Assembly (NCBI GenBank): GCA_045805605.1
Contig: JBJMKX010000152.1
Span: forward strand, 1-29,043
DNA length: 29,043 bases
DNA from: DATBDE01 sp045805605
GTDB taxonomy: Bacteria; Actinomycetota; Thermoleophilia; Solirubrobacterales; Solirubrobacteraceae
Reading direction: 5' to 3'
Part shown: positions 6,046 through 12,393 of the stretch, in pieces
Position numbering within the stretch: the first letter of the stretch is position 1
Layout of the letters: each line of letters opens with the position of its first letter
Position numbers and translations under genes: made by a program
Notes under the pieces: generated by a model
What the model was told of the DNA's origin: nothing
Databases searched by the model: none
The model's input: the letters and a program-made list of their open reading frames with translations, nothing else

Positions 6046-7301
6046 CAGGCGCCGACCTCCGCGTGGATCGCGGCCGGGCCCTCGGTGGTGCGGCCTTGGC
6101 CCTCGTCGGTGGCACCGACCAGAATCGCGATCTTGCCTTGGTGCTTGTTCTCCTTCATCAGCTGGTGCGCCTCGCCGACGCCCTCGAATCCCATCGTCCG
6201 CCACAGCACCGGCTGGATCTTGCCCTGGTCGATGAGCTCGTTGGCCTTGTTGCACTCGTACGCGTTGGCGAAGTGCGAACCGAGGATCTCCTTCTGGCGC
6301 ATCCACAGGTACCGCACGTCGAAGTCGAGCTGGTAGCCGGTGGTGGCGGCGCAGATCACGACCTTGCCGAACGGCTTGACCGTCAGCACCGAGGTCGGGA
6401 AGGTCGCCTGGCCGACGTGCTCGAAGACGATGTCTGGCGGCGCGCCCAACAGCTCGGTCACGCGCTTGGCGAACCGGCGCGACTCCTTGAAGCGGGCCTT
6501 CTCCTCGTCCGGCGTCTCGTTGCCGTTGCGCATCATCCCCGCAAACTCGTTGCGGTCGATGTAGTCGAGGGCGCCGAGCGACTTGACCAGCTCGCCCTTG
6601 TCGTCGGAGGAGACCACGCCCACCGACTGCGCCCCGGCCATCCGGCACAGCTGCGTCGCGAACACGCCGAGGCCGCCGGCGGCGCCCCACACCAGCACCC
6701 GGTCGCCCGCCTGCAGGTTGCACCGCGTCATCAGCATCCGGTAGGCGGTGAAGTAGGTCAGGCCGTAGGAGGCCGCTTCGTCCCAGCTCAGCGCCGTCGG
6801 CTTGGGCAGCAGCTGCTGGGCCTGGACCTTGGTGAACTGCGCGAACGAGCCCCAGGTCGTCTCGTAGCCCCAGATCATCTGCGAAGGCGCCGCGAGCGGG
6901 TCGAGGCCATGGACCTCCGGATCCTCGTAGGAGGCCTGGTTGCAGTGGATGACGACCTCGTCGCCCGGCTTCCAGCGCGTCACCCCCGGGCCGACCTTCC
7001 ACACGATCCCCGACGCGTCCGAGCCGCCGATGTGGTGCCCGTACTCGGGGTGGTCGCCGTAGCCCATGACCGAAACCGGCTTGCCCATCGCCGCCCAGAC
7101 GTTGTTGTAGTTCACGCCCGCGGCCATCACCCGCACGATCACCTCGAACGCCCCCGGCTCCGGTACCTCGATCTCCTCGATCTGGAAGGCGTCGACGGGC
7201 TCGCCGAAGCGCTCTTCGCGGATCACCCAGGCGGTCATGGTCTCGGGAAGGATCCCGGGCTCGGTTGTGACTTCGGAGACGCGGCTGATGTCAACAGTCA
7301 T
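6045..7301 (-). CDS. ccrA: Crotonyl-CoA carboxylase/reductase
   Basis: A 418-residue zinc-less MDR-family enzyme that reductively carboxylates crotonyl-CoA with CO2 and NADPH to (2S)-ethylmalonyl-CoA, the key step of the ethylmalonyl-CoA pathway and an extender-unit source. Diagnostic segments are AAGVNYNNVWAAMG (CO2-site Asn region, 61-73), YGHHIGGSDASGIVWKVG, IWGYETTWGSFAQF (Glu147 region), the NADPH loop WGAAGGLGVF (205-214) and LGSHFANAYECNKAN (His343, corresponding to the conserved CO2-site His). Length and motifs are normal. The ATG 7301 lies 13 nt after the corA stop. Together with the MeaA-like mutase at 1-851 it supplies two consecutive parts of the pathway (an epimerase acts between them). 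Confidence 0.95.
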   Translation of the reverse strand: MTVDISRVSEVTTEPGILPETMTAWVIREERFGEPVDAFQIEEIEVPEPGAFEVIVRVMAAGVNYNNVWAAMGKPVSVMGYGDHPEYGHHIGGSDASGIVWKVGPGVTRWKPGDEVVIHCNQASYEDPEVHGLDPLAAPSQMIWGYETTWGSFAQFTKVQAQQLLPKPTALSWDEAASYGLTYFTAYRMLMTRCNLQAGDRVLVWGAAGGLGVFATQLCRMAGAQSVGVVSSDDKGELVKSLGALDYIDRNEFAGMMRNGNETPDEEKARFKESRRFAKRVTELLGAPPDIVFEHVGQATFPTSVLTVKPFGKVVICAATTGYQLDFDVRYLWMRQKEILGSHFANAYECNKANELIDQGKIQPVLWRTMGFEGVGEAHQLMKENKHQGKIAILVGATDEGQGRTTEGPAAIHAEVGA

Positions 7302-7314
7302 AGGGCGCGGAAGC

Positions 7315-8250
7315 CTACAACCAGCCTCGCTGCTTGAAGAACGCGAACAGGATGGCGCAGGAGACGATCAGGCTGCCCATCCCGATGCCCCAGAAGGCCA
7401 CTGCGGTGTCGACCCGCTGGACCAGCCATCCGAAGTTCTGTCCGAAGAACCCGGTGACGAAGGTCAACGGCAGGAAGATGGTGGCGATGACCGTCAGCTG
7501 CTTCATGACCGCGTTGAGGCGGTTGGAGACGCTCGAGAGGTAGACGTCCATCGCGCTGGAGAGCACGTCCCGGTAGGAGTCGATCTGCTCCGCAATGCGG
7601 GTGAGGTGGTCCCAGATGTCGCGGAAGTAGTCGCGCGATCCCGGCTGGAGCCCTGGAAGGTCCTCGAGAGCGTCCAGCTGCGTGGCGAAGATGTCGCGCA
7701 TCGGGCCGATCACGCGCCGTAGGCCGAGCAGGTGCCGCTTGAGCCCGAACATCCGCTCGACTTGGTGGTGGCGTGCGTCGAGGGTGATCTCCGACTCGAG
7801 CACGTCGATCTCGTCGTCGATCGCCTCGAGGACCGGGAAGAAGGTGTCGGTCAGCCCGTCGAGGATCACGTAGACGAGGCCCTGCTCGGACTCCGGCGTC
7901 CGGCGCTTGGCCCGCTCGCGGATGCGCGCCAGCTCGGAGCCTCCGCGGTGGATGGTCACCACGTAGCCGCCGTGGACGTAGATGTGCACCTCCAGCGGCA
8001 TGGCGTCCTCCGGCTCGCTCGTCGGACGCATGCCGTAGAAGACGAGCAGGACGTGGTCCTGGTAGTCGTCGAGCTTGGGCCGCTGGTTGAACTCGCGCGT
8101 ATCCTCGACGGCGAGCGGGTGCCAGCGCAGCTGGTCGGACAGCGCCTCGAGCGTGGCCTCGTCGGGCGAGTCGAGGTCGAGCCAGAAGAACTCGTCGCGG
8201 GCGCGGAGGTCGGCGACGACGTCGCGGTCGTACTCGCTGAGCTCGCGCAC
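7315..8250 (-). CDS. CorA-family divalent cation transporter with GQN motif
   Basis: 311 residues from GTG 8250. A soluble alpha/beta N-terminal domain (about 1-140) contains the usual WLDLDSPD and HPLAVED segments. Then come the long stalk helix (about 145-250) and two C-terminal transmembrane helices (about 251-270 and 284-305), ending in basic KQRGWL. The pore-mouth signature that is GMN in Mg2+-selective CorA is Gly270-Gln271-Asn272 here, so the ion may be Mg2+, Co2+ or another divalent cation. No ATG is available, so GTG 8250 was chosen by domain length, 32 nt after the MFS stop. It sits between the MFS efflux gene and ccrA in one apparent transcript; the functional link is unclear. Confidence 0.87.
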   Translation of the reverse strand: MRELSEYDRDVVADLRARDEFFWLDLDSPDEATLEALSDQLRWHPLAVEDTREFNQRPKLDDYQDHVLLVFYGMRPTSEPEDAMPLEVHIYVHGGYVVTIHRGGSELARIRERAKRRTPESEQGLVYVILDGLTDTFFPVLEAIDDEIDVLESEITLDARHHQVERMFGLKRHLLGLRRVIGPMRDIFATQLDALEDLPGLQPGSRDYFRDIWDHLTRIAEQIDSYRDVLSSAMDVYLSSVSNRLNAVMKQLTVIATIFLPLTFVTGFFGQNFGWLVQRVDTAVAFWGIGMGSLIVSCAILFAFFKQRGWL

Positions 8251-8282
8251 CGCCGGGAACGTAGCCCCGGCGGTGGACGCGA

Positions 8283-9890
8283 TCAGGCCCGTGCGGGCTG
8301 CGGCTCGCCCTCGCGCTCGGCCGCGGCGGCGTGGTCGCGCGCCGGGCTCAGCGCCGACGCTTCGAGCACGGCGGATTCCTCCTTCGCCGTGGCGTGGTCG
8401 GCGACGAGCAGCCACGCGAGCACGGCGCCGATCAGCGCCACCGCGGCGGCCACGATGAGCGCGGTCCCGAGGGCGTCGGTGTACGCCAAATTCATCGCCT
8501 TCTGGGCCACGGCGGGCACGTGCGCGCCGCCGTTTGTGCCGAGAGCGTCCGACAGCGTGTCGAGCTGGCCCGAGGTCGCCTGCGGCAGCAGGTCGGCGAG
8601 CCGGCCGCGCCCGATGGCGCTGACCATCGCGCCGATCACCGCGACGCCGAGCGTGCCACCGACCATGCGGGTCATCGACAGCACGCCGGAGGCGGCGCCG
8701 GCCTTGGTGCGGTCGACGGCGTTCATCGCGGCCGTGCTCATCGGCGACATGACGAACGCGATGCCGACCCCCATCAGCACGAAGGCGGGCAGCAGGAACC
8801 AGTACGAGGTGTCGACCTCGATGAACGACTGCCAGAGCAGCGCGCCGGCAACCGTGGTCAGGCCGAGCGTCAGCAGCGGCCGCGGGCCCACGCGGTCGGA
8901 CAGGCGGCCCGCCACGGGGCCGAGGACCATGATGACGAGCGTGGTGGGCAGGAAGCGGACGCCGGCCTCGAGCGGCGAGTAGCCGAGCACGTTCTGCATG
9001 TACAGGGCGATGTAGAGGAACATTCCGAACATCGCGAACGTCACGAGGAAGGCGACCAGGTTGGCGCCGAAGAACGTGCGCGACTTGAAGTAGGAGAAGT
9101 CGAGCATCGGCACGCGCACCCGCCGCTCGGTGAGCGCGAAGGCGATCAAGCCGGCCGCGGCCACGGCGAACAGCGACAGCACACCGACCGAGTCCCAGCC
9201 CCACGAGTTGCCCTCCACGAGGGCGAGCACGAGCGCGCCCACCCCGGCCCCGAGGGTCAGGACGCCGGGAATGTCGACCGTCCGCTCGGCCGTCTCGTCG
9301 CGCGATTCGTGCGCGGCCCACAGGGTGACCACCACGGCGATGGCCGCGACCGGCACGTTGATGAAGAAGATGGCCTGCCAGCCGACGTGCTCGACCATCC
9401 AGCCGCCGACCAGCGGCCCGATGGCGAGGGCGATTGCGCTCACGCCGGCCCAGGTGCCAATCGCTTTGCCGCGCTCCTGCGGCGGGAAGGCGTTGGAGAT
9501 GATCGAGAGCGTCGCCGGCATCATGAACGCGGCGCCGATGCCCTGGAGGGCGCGGCCGGCGATCAACCAGGCGTCGCTGGGGGAGACGCCGATGGCCGCA
9601 CTCGACACCGCGAAGGTGATGACGCCGAACAGGAACATCCGGCGGCGCCCGAAGATGTCGCCCAGCCGCCCGCCGGTGACCAGGAGGACCGCGAAGGTCA
9701 GCGTGTACGCGTTGATCGTCCACTCGAGCGCGGAGAGGCTCGTGTGGAGGTCGCGCTGGATCGACGGAAGCGCGACGTTCACGACCGTGTTGTCGAGCAT
9801 GATCATGAACAGCGCGAAGCACATGGCGCCGAGCGTCCACCAGCGGCGGTTGGACTCGGTCGGCGCGAGGGCGCGGATCCTCTGGGTCAT
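8283..9890 (-). CDS. DHA2-family (EmrB/QacA-like) MFS drug efflux transporter
   Basis: A 535-residue major facilitator protein of the 14-helix DHA2 group, which exports drugs or other hydrophobic compounds using the proton gradient. Visible signatures are MIMLDNTVVNVALPSIQ (motif D1) at the first helix, GGRLGDIFGRRRMF (motif A) after helix 2, and GPLVGGWMVEHVGWQAIFF (motif C/helix 5-6 region) followed by FINVPV. The C-terminus after the last helix is a charged cytoplasmic tail. ATG 9890 overlaps the stop of the upstream marR gene by 4 nt, the standard arrangement for an efflux pump under its own MarR repressor. The substrate cannot be read from the sequence. Confidence 0.93.
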   Translation of the reverse strand: MTQRIRALAPTESNRRWWTLGAMCFALFMIMLDNTVVNVALPSIQRDLHTSLSALEWTINAYTLTFAVLLVTGGRLGDIFGRRRMFLFGVITFAVSSAAIGVSPSDAWLIAGRALQGIGAAFMMPATLSIISNAFPPQERGKAIGTWAGVSAIALAIGPLVGGWMVEHVGWQAIFFINVPVAAIAVVVTLWAAHESRDETAERTVDIPGVLTLGAGVGALVLALVEGNSWGWDSVGVLSLFAVAAAGLIAFALTERRVRVPMLDFSYFKSRTFFGANLVAFLVTFAMFGMFLYIALYMQNVLGYSPLEAGVRFLPTTLVIMVLGPVAGRLSDRVGPRPLLTLGLTTVAGALLWQSFIEVDTSYWFLLPAFVLMGVGIAFVMSPMSTAAMNAVDRTKAGAASGVLSMTRMVGGTLGVAVIGAMVSAIGRGRLADLLPQATSGQLDTLSDALGTNGGAHVPAVAQKAMNLAYTDALGTALIVAAAVALIGAVLAWLLVADHATAKEESAVLEASALSPARDHAAAAEREGEPQPARA

Positions 9891-10381
9891 GGGCGGGTCC
9901 TCTTCGGGATGCAGGCGGCGACCTCATCTCGGGCCACGATGGGCGCGAGCGCGCGGGCCAGGTCCTCCTGCTCGCGGGTGGTCAGGGAAGCGATGAAGGT
10001 CTCGATGCCGGCGAGCCGGGCCGCGCTGAGGCGGCCAATGACCTCGGACCCGGCGGCGGTGATGGCGACGCGCTTCTGGCGACGGTCGACGTCGTCCTCG
10101 CGCCGCTCGACCATCTGGCGGCGGTGGAGGCCGTCGACGGCGCGGCTCGCGGCGGGAAGGGAGAGGACGAGCTTCTCGGCGAGATCCTTGAGGTGCTGCT
10201 CGCCCTCGCGGTCGAGCAGCATCAGCAGCTTGAGCTGGCTCAGCGAGAGCTCGAGCTCGCCGACGATGCGGAAGAAGTCCTCGCCCGAGCTCTTCTGCGC
10301 GTAGCCGAGGAAGGCCATGACGCTGTCGGCGAGGCCGGCGACGTCGGCGGCAAGCTCTTGCGTGCGCGTGGTTGTTTGCAC
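9887..10381 (-). CDS. MarR-family repressor of the efflux operon
   Basis: 164 residues with the MarR winged helix (LSLSQLKLLMLLDREGEQHLKDLAEKL region, described in parts: recognition helix near LPAASRAVDGL, wing REDDVDRRQKRVAIT). Start is GTG 10381, because no ATG precedes the conserved N-terminus. It overlaps the MFS gene (ATGA), so it most likely autoregulates and represses this pump in response to a small molecule. An inverted repeat, TTGCAAC-N10-GTTGCAA, covers its own promoter, and a CRP-like site lies just upstream. The -10-like AATACT ends 7 nt before the GTG, so the message is probably leaderless or nearly so. Confidence 0.92.
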   Translation of the reverse strand: MQTTTRTQELAADVAGLADSVMAFLGYAQKSSGEDFFRIVGELELSLSQLKLLMLLDREGEQHLKDLAEKLVLSLPAASRAVDGLHRRQMVERREDDVDRRQKRVAITAAGSEVIGRLSAARLAGIETFIASLTTREQEDLARALAPIVARDEVAACIPKRTRP

Positions 10382-10388
10382 GTGCGCA

Positions 10389-10416
10389 AGTATTGCAACG
10401 TAGGCGAAGGTTGCAA
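10389..10416 (-). promoter_or_regulatory. marR promoter and MarR-type operator
   Basis: TTGCAAC (10393-10399) and GTTGCAA (10410-10416) form a perfect 7-bp inverted repeat with a 10-nt spacer. On the minus strand TTGCAA (10416-10411) and AATACT (10394-10389), 16 nt apart, make a plausible -35/-10 pair, so the repeat overlaps the whole promoter as expected for autorepression. A second looser half-site pair, TTGC...GCAA, lies at 10376-10389 over the start codon. Confidence 0.6.
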
Positions 10417-10420
10417 GGGT

Positions 10421-10438
10421 GTGTGAGGTAGATCACAC
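10421..10438. promoter_or_regulatory. CRP/FNR-like binding site
   Basis: GTGTGA-ggtaga-TCACAC is a perfect dyad matching the TGTGA-N6-TCACA consensus of CRP-family regulators. Its centre is about 44-48 bp upstream of the predicted marR transcription start, a class-II-like activator position. No crp gene is in the window. Confidence 0.5.
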
Positions 10439-10471
10439 GACCGTGGGGCTCAGCGCGGGCCAGTCAGTCCC

Positions 10472-10521
10472 GGAGGCGTGGTGACTTTGGTGGCATATGC
10501 CCACCTGGGGCCCCACGCCTC
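10472..10521 (-). repeat. Hairpin element (probable terminator) related to the 25.9-kb repeats
   Basis: GAGGCGTGG (10473-10481) pairs perfectly with CCACGCCTC (10513-10521), and the loop contains a second dyad around GGTGGCATATGCCCACC. The right arm overlaps the stop codon of the winged-helix gene, so it probably ends that transcript. The plus-strand layout GGAGGCGTGG...TT.GGT..GGCATA...ACC...CCCACGCC parallels the element at 25930-25980, suggesting a common origin. Confidence 0.5.
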
Positions 10522-11533
10522 AGGACCGCACCTCATAGCGCTCCGCGTCCGGCTCGACGAACCGGAGGAGCGCCTCGGCCTCGGTCTCCAGCTCCTTCGT
10601 CGCTGCTTTTCGGAGCCGCTTTAACGGCTCCAGCGTCAGAACGGCGCGCCGCCCAGACCGCGCCACCTTCCACACCCCCGCCACCCGCCCGTCCACCAGG
10701 AACGTTGCCTTGACCCGCAGGTTCTTCGTGACGACGAGCGGGCGGTGCTCGTCGTCGAGCAGCCGCGTTCGGTCGGCGTGGGCGAGGACGAGGTTGTCGA
10801 ACTCCGGCAGCAGCCGCACCGGGGCCGGCGCGTCGCCGTCGGGGCGCGGCGCATCCGTGAGGTCGAAGAGCGTGCGGCGCCCGACCGAGAAGCGCTCGAG
10901 GTCTTCCATGCCTTCGAGCACGTCGGCCGCCCCCTTCAGCCCCGACCACGTCTGCACGTCGGCCGCGCTCGCCGGCCCGAACGCCGCCAGGTAGCGGCGG
11001 ACGAGCGCGTCCGGCCCGGTGTCCTCGTCGCACTCCGCAACCGCGAACTGAGCGTCGCGCGGAAAGCCCCAACGGTCGCCGGTGGGCACCATCGTCAGGG
11101 GCAGGTGCGTGCGCGCGGCGTAGCCGAGGCCCCGGTGATTGGCGTCGGGGAAGCGCTCGGACAGCAGCGCGCGCAGCTCGTTGAAGGTGCGCGGCGACTC
11201 CTCCAGGAGCTCGCGCGCCACCGGCACGATGTCGTCGACGTCGACGCCGCCCCTGATGCGCTTGTTGACGCCGGCGAACGCCGCCGACAACACCGGTTGC
11301 ACCGCCGGGCGGAACGCCCGGAAGTCGCGCGCGCTCACGACGTGCAGGGTGGCGCGCATGAGCAGGCCGCGCACGACCTCGCCGGAGCGCAGCGCGTCGA
11401 CCAGCGCATCGGGCGTGAACCCCTCGACGCGCGTCCACAGTCCGATGAACGGCGGCCGTGGCTCCTGCGCCTGCAGGCCCGCCAGCCGCTCTACCGCCGC
11501 GACGACGGAGACGTCCTCGCGGGCGAGCAGCAT
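10520..11533 (-). CDS. Winged-helix DNA-binding protein of the HTH_42 (AlkZ-like) family
   Basis: 337 residues from the first standard start, ATG 11533. It resembles the winged-helix family PF06224 (DUF1006/HTH_42), which includes the AlkZ/YcaQ-type glycosylases. Recognisable segments are RLAGLQAQEPRPPFIGLW, RGLLMRATLHVVSARDF, the central winged-helix region PRTFNELRALLSERF, AFGPASAADVQTWSGL and the C-terminal LLPEFDNLVLAHADR with GVWK. Family members usually begin about 16 residues earlier with a (M)TLS.AQL.RA.LARQ stretch. That stretch is encoded here (LTLSTAQLGRATLARQ) but begins with CTG at 11581, overlapping the upstream stop. A DNA-repair role is possible; the catalytic motif is not verified. 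Its 3' end runs into a hairpin. Confidence 0.85.
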   Translation of the reverse strand: MLLAREDVSVVAAVERLAGLQAQEPRPPFIGLWTRVEGFTPDALVDALRSGEVVRGLLMRATLHVVSARDFRAFRPAVQPVLSAAFAGVNKRIRGGVDVDDIVPVARELLEESPRTFNELRALLSERFPDANHRGLGYAARTHLPLTMVPTGDRWGFPRDAQFAVAECDEDTGPDALVRRYLAAFGPASAADVQTWSGLKGAADVLEGMEDLERFSVGRRTLFDLTDAPRPDGDAPAPVRLLPEFDNLVLAHADRTRLLDDEHRPLVVTKNLRVKATFLVDGRVAGVWKVARSGRRAVLTLEPLKRLRKAATKELETEAEALLRFVEPDAERYEVRS

Positions 11534-11577
11534 CTGGCGCGCGAGTGTCGCCCGGCCGAGCTGCGCGGTCGAGAGGG

Positions 11578-12018
11578 TCAGGGTTGGAGAAGCTCGTTCT
11601 GCGACGTTCCGCGCGAGCCGCCGACCGCGATCGTCGCCGCATCGACCCGGTCGTCGGCCGTGCTGAGGCGATACGTGCCCGTGCTGACGTTGACCTGCAG
11701 CTGCGCCGTACCGCCCTCGGGGATGATCGGGCCGGTCGACTGCTGGATGCCGGCCTTGCCCGACGTCGTGTCGCTCTCGAGCGTCACGTCCTCCTTGCGG
11801 GCGGCCTGGTTGGTGATGATGAGGACGATCGGCCCCGCGCCGAATGCCTTGGGCGAGACCGAGACTCTCTTCTCCGACACGCTGGCGGTGACGTTGATCG
11901 GCTCGGGCGGCTTGAGCTTGTTCTTGTGGCTCTCGCTGCCGCAGCCGGCCCCCAGCACGGTCGCGCTCGCCAGGATCAGCGCCCCCGCGCGCAGCGTCGT
12001 GTGGCCGTTCGTCTCCAT
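11578..12018 (-). CDS. Small lipoprotein of unknown function
   Basis: 146 residues from ATG 12018. The N-terminus has a hydrophobic segment (LRAGALILASATVLGAG) ending in a cysteine (Cys26, VLGAGC), consistent with a lipoprotein signal although the -3 residue is not ideal. A charged spacer (SESHKNKLKPPEP) leads to a domain of about 100 residues that looks all-beta (INVTASVSEKRVSVSP, PIVLIITNQA, GTAQLQVNVSTGTYRLST), perhaps a cupredoxin-like or Ig-like sandwich. No copper ligands (His/Cys/Met set) are evident. It lies 16 nt after the small helical protein and its TGA touches the putative CTG start of the next gene, so 12271-10520 reads as one operon. Function unknown. Confidence 0.78.
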   Translation of the reverse strand: METNGHTTLRAGALILASATVLGAGCGSESHKNKLKPPEPINVTASVSEKRVSVSPKAFGAGPIVLIITNQAARKEDVTLESDTTSGKAGIQQSTGPIIPEGGTAQLQVNVSTGTYRLSTADDRVDAATIAVGGSRGTSQNELLQP

Positions 12019-12034
12019 CCCTGGACCGCGGAGC

Positions 12035-12271
12035 CTAATGCTCGGCGGATCGCTGCGCTTCGCCACCACCCGCGACGACCTCCGCGCGCTGCTCGTCGAG
12101 CTCCTTGAGCTTGCGCTGCAACCGATCCCAGGAACGCCGTTCGGCGTCCTCGTACGGGCGTCCTTGCAGCTCACGCAGGCTGTCGCGATAGACGCCCCAC
12201 GCGCGCGTCCGCCGCTCGTCGAGCTCCTTGAGCTTTCGAGCCTGGATGCGGTTCGGCGTGAAGGTCGGCAC
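12035..12271 (-). CDS. Small charged helical protein with an internal repeat
   Basis: 78 residues, mostly Arg/Glu/Leu/Lys and predicted helical or coiled-coil. Start GTG 12271 is fixed by a strong purine-rich Shine-Dalgarno run (GAGGAGGAGGG, 12286-12276) 4-8 nt upstream. Two near-identical helices, RKLKELDERR and RKLKELDEQR, flank the central RAWGVYRDSLRELQG. The encoding DNA repeats 22 nt exactly (12091-12112 and 12214-12235), 41 codons apart. It heads the operon with the lipoprotein and the winged-helix gene. No known family recognised; a dimerising or structural role is only a guess. Confidence 0.75.
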   Translation of the reverse strand: MPTFTPNRIQARKLKELDERRTRAWGVYRDSLRELQGRPYEDAERRSWDRLQRKLKELDEQRAEVVAGGGEAQRSAEH

Positions 12272-12338
12272 CGCGCCCTCCTCCTCTGGTGGCTGATGCC
12301 CGACGGATGCTACCCGCAGCAGAGGTCGAGACGCGCCG

Positions 12339-12360
12339 GCAGCCGTGCAAGGACGGCTGC
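12339..12360. promoter_or_regulatory. 8-bp hairpin/dyad in divergent intergenic region
   Basis: GCAGCCGT (12339-12346) and ACGGCTGC (12353-12360) are perfect complements separated by gcaagg. It lies between the divergent small helical protein gene and the exonuclease gene. It may be an operator or a leader hairpin. A TATCTC at 12381-12386, 7 nt before ATG 12394, may be the exonuclease gene -10. Confidence 0.4.
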
Positions 12361-12393
12361 GAAGCGTCCGGTCCAAGGCGTATCTCCTGTTGG

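Noticed and set aside
8331..10304. Very long plus-strand open frame (657 codons) opposite the MFS and marR genes
   Set aside because: It is antisense to two clear gene families, its protein is low-complexity His/Arg/Glu/Gly-rich, and such frames are expected opposite GC-rich genes.
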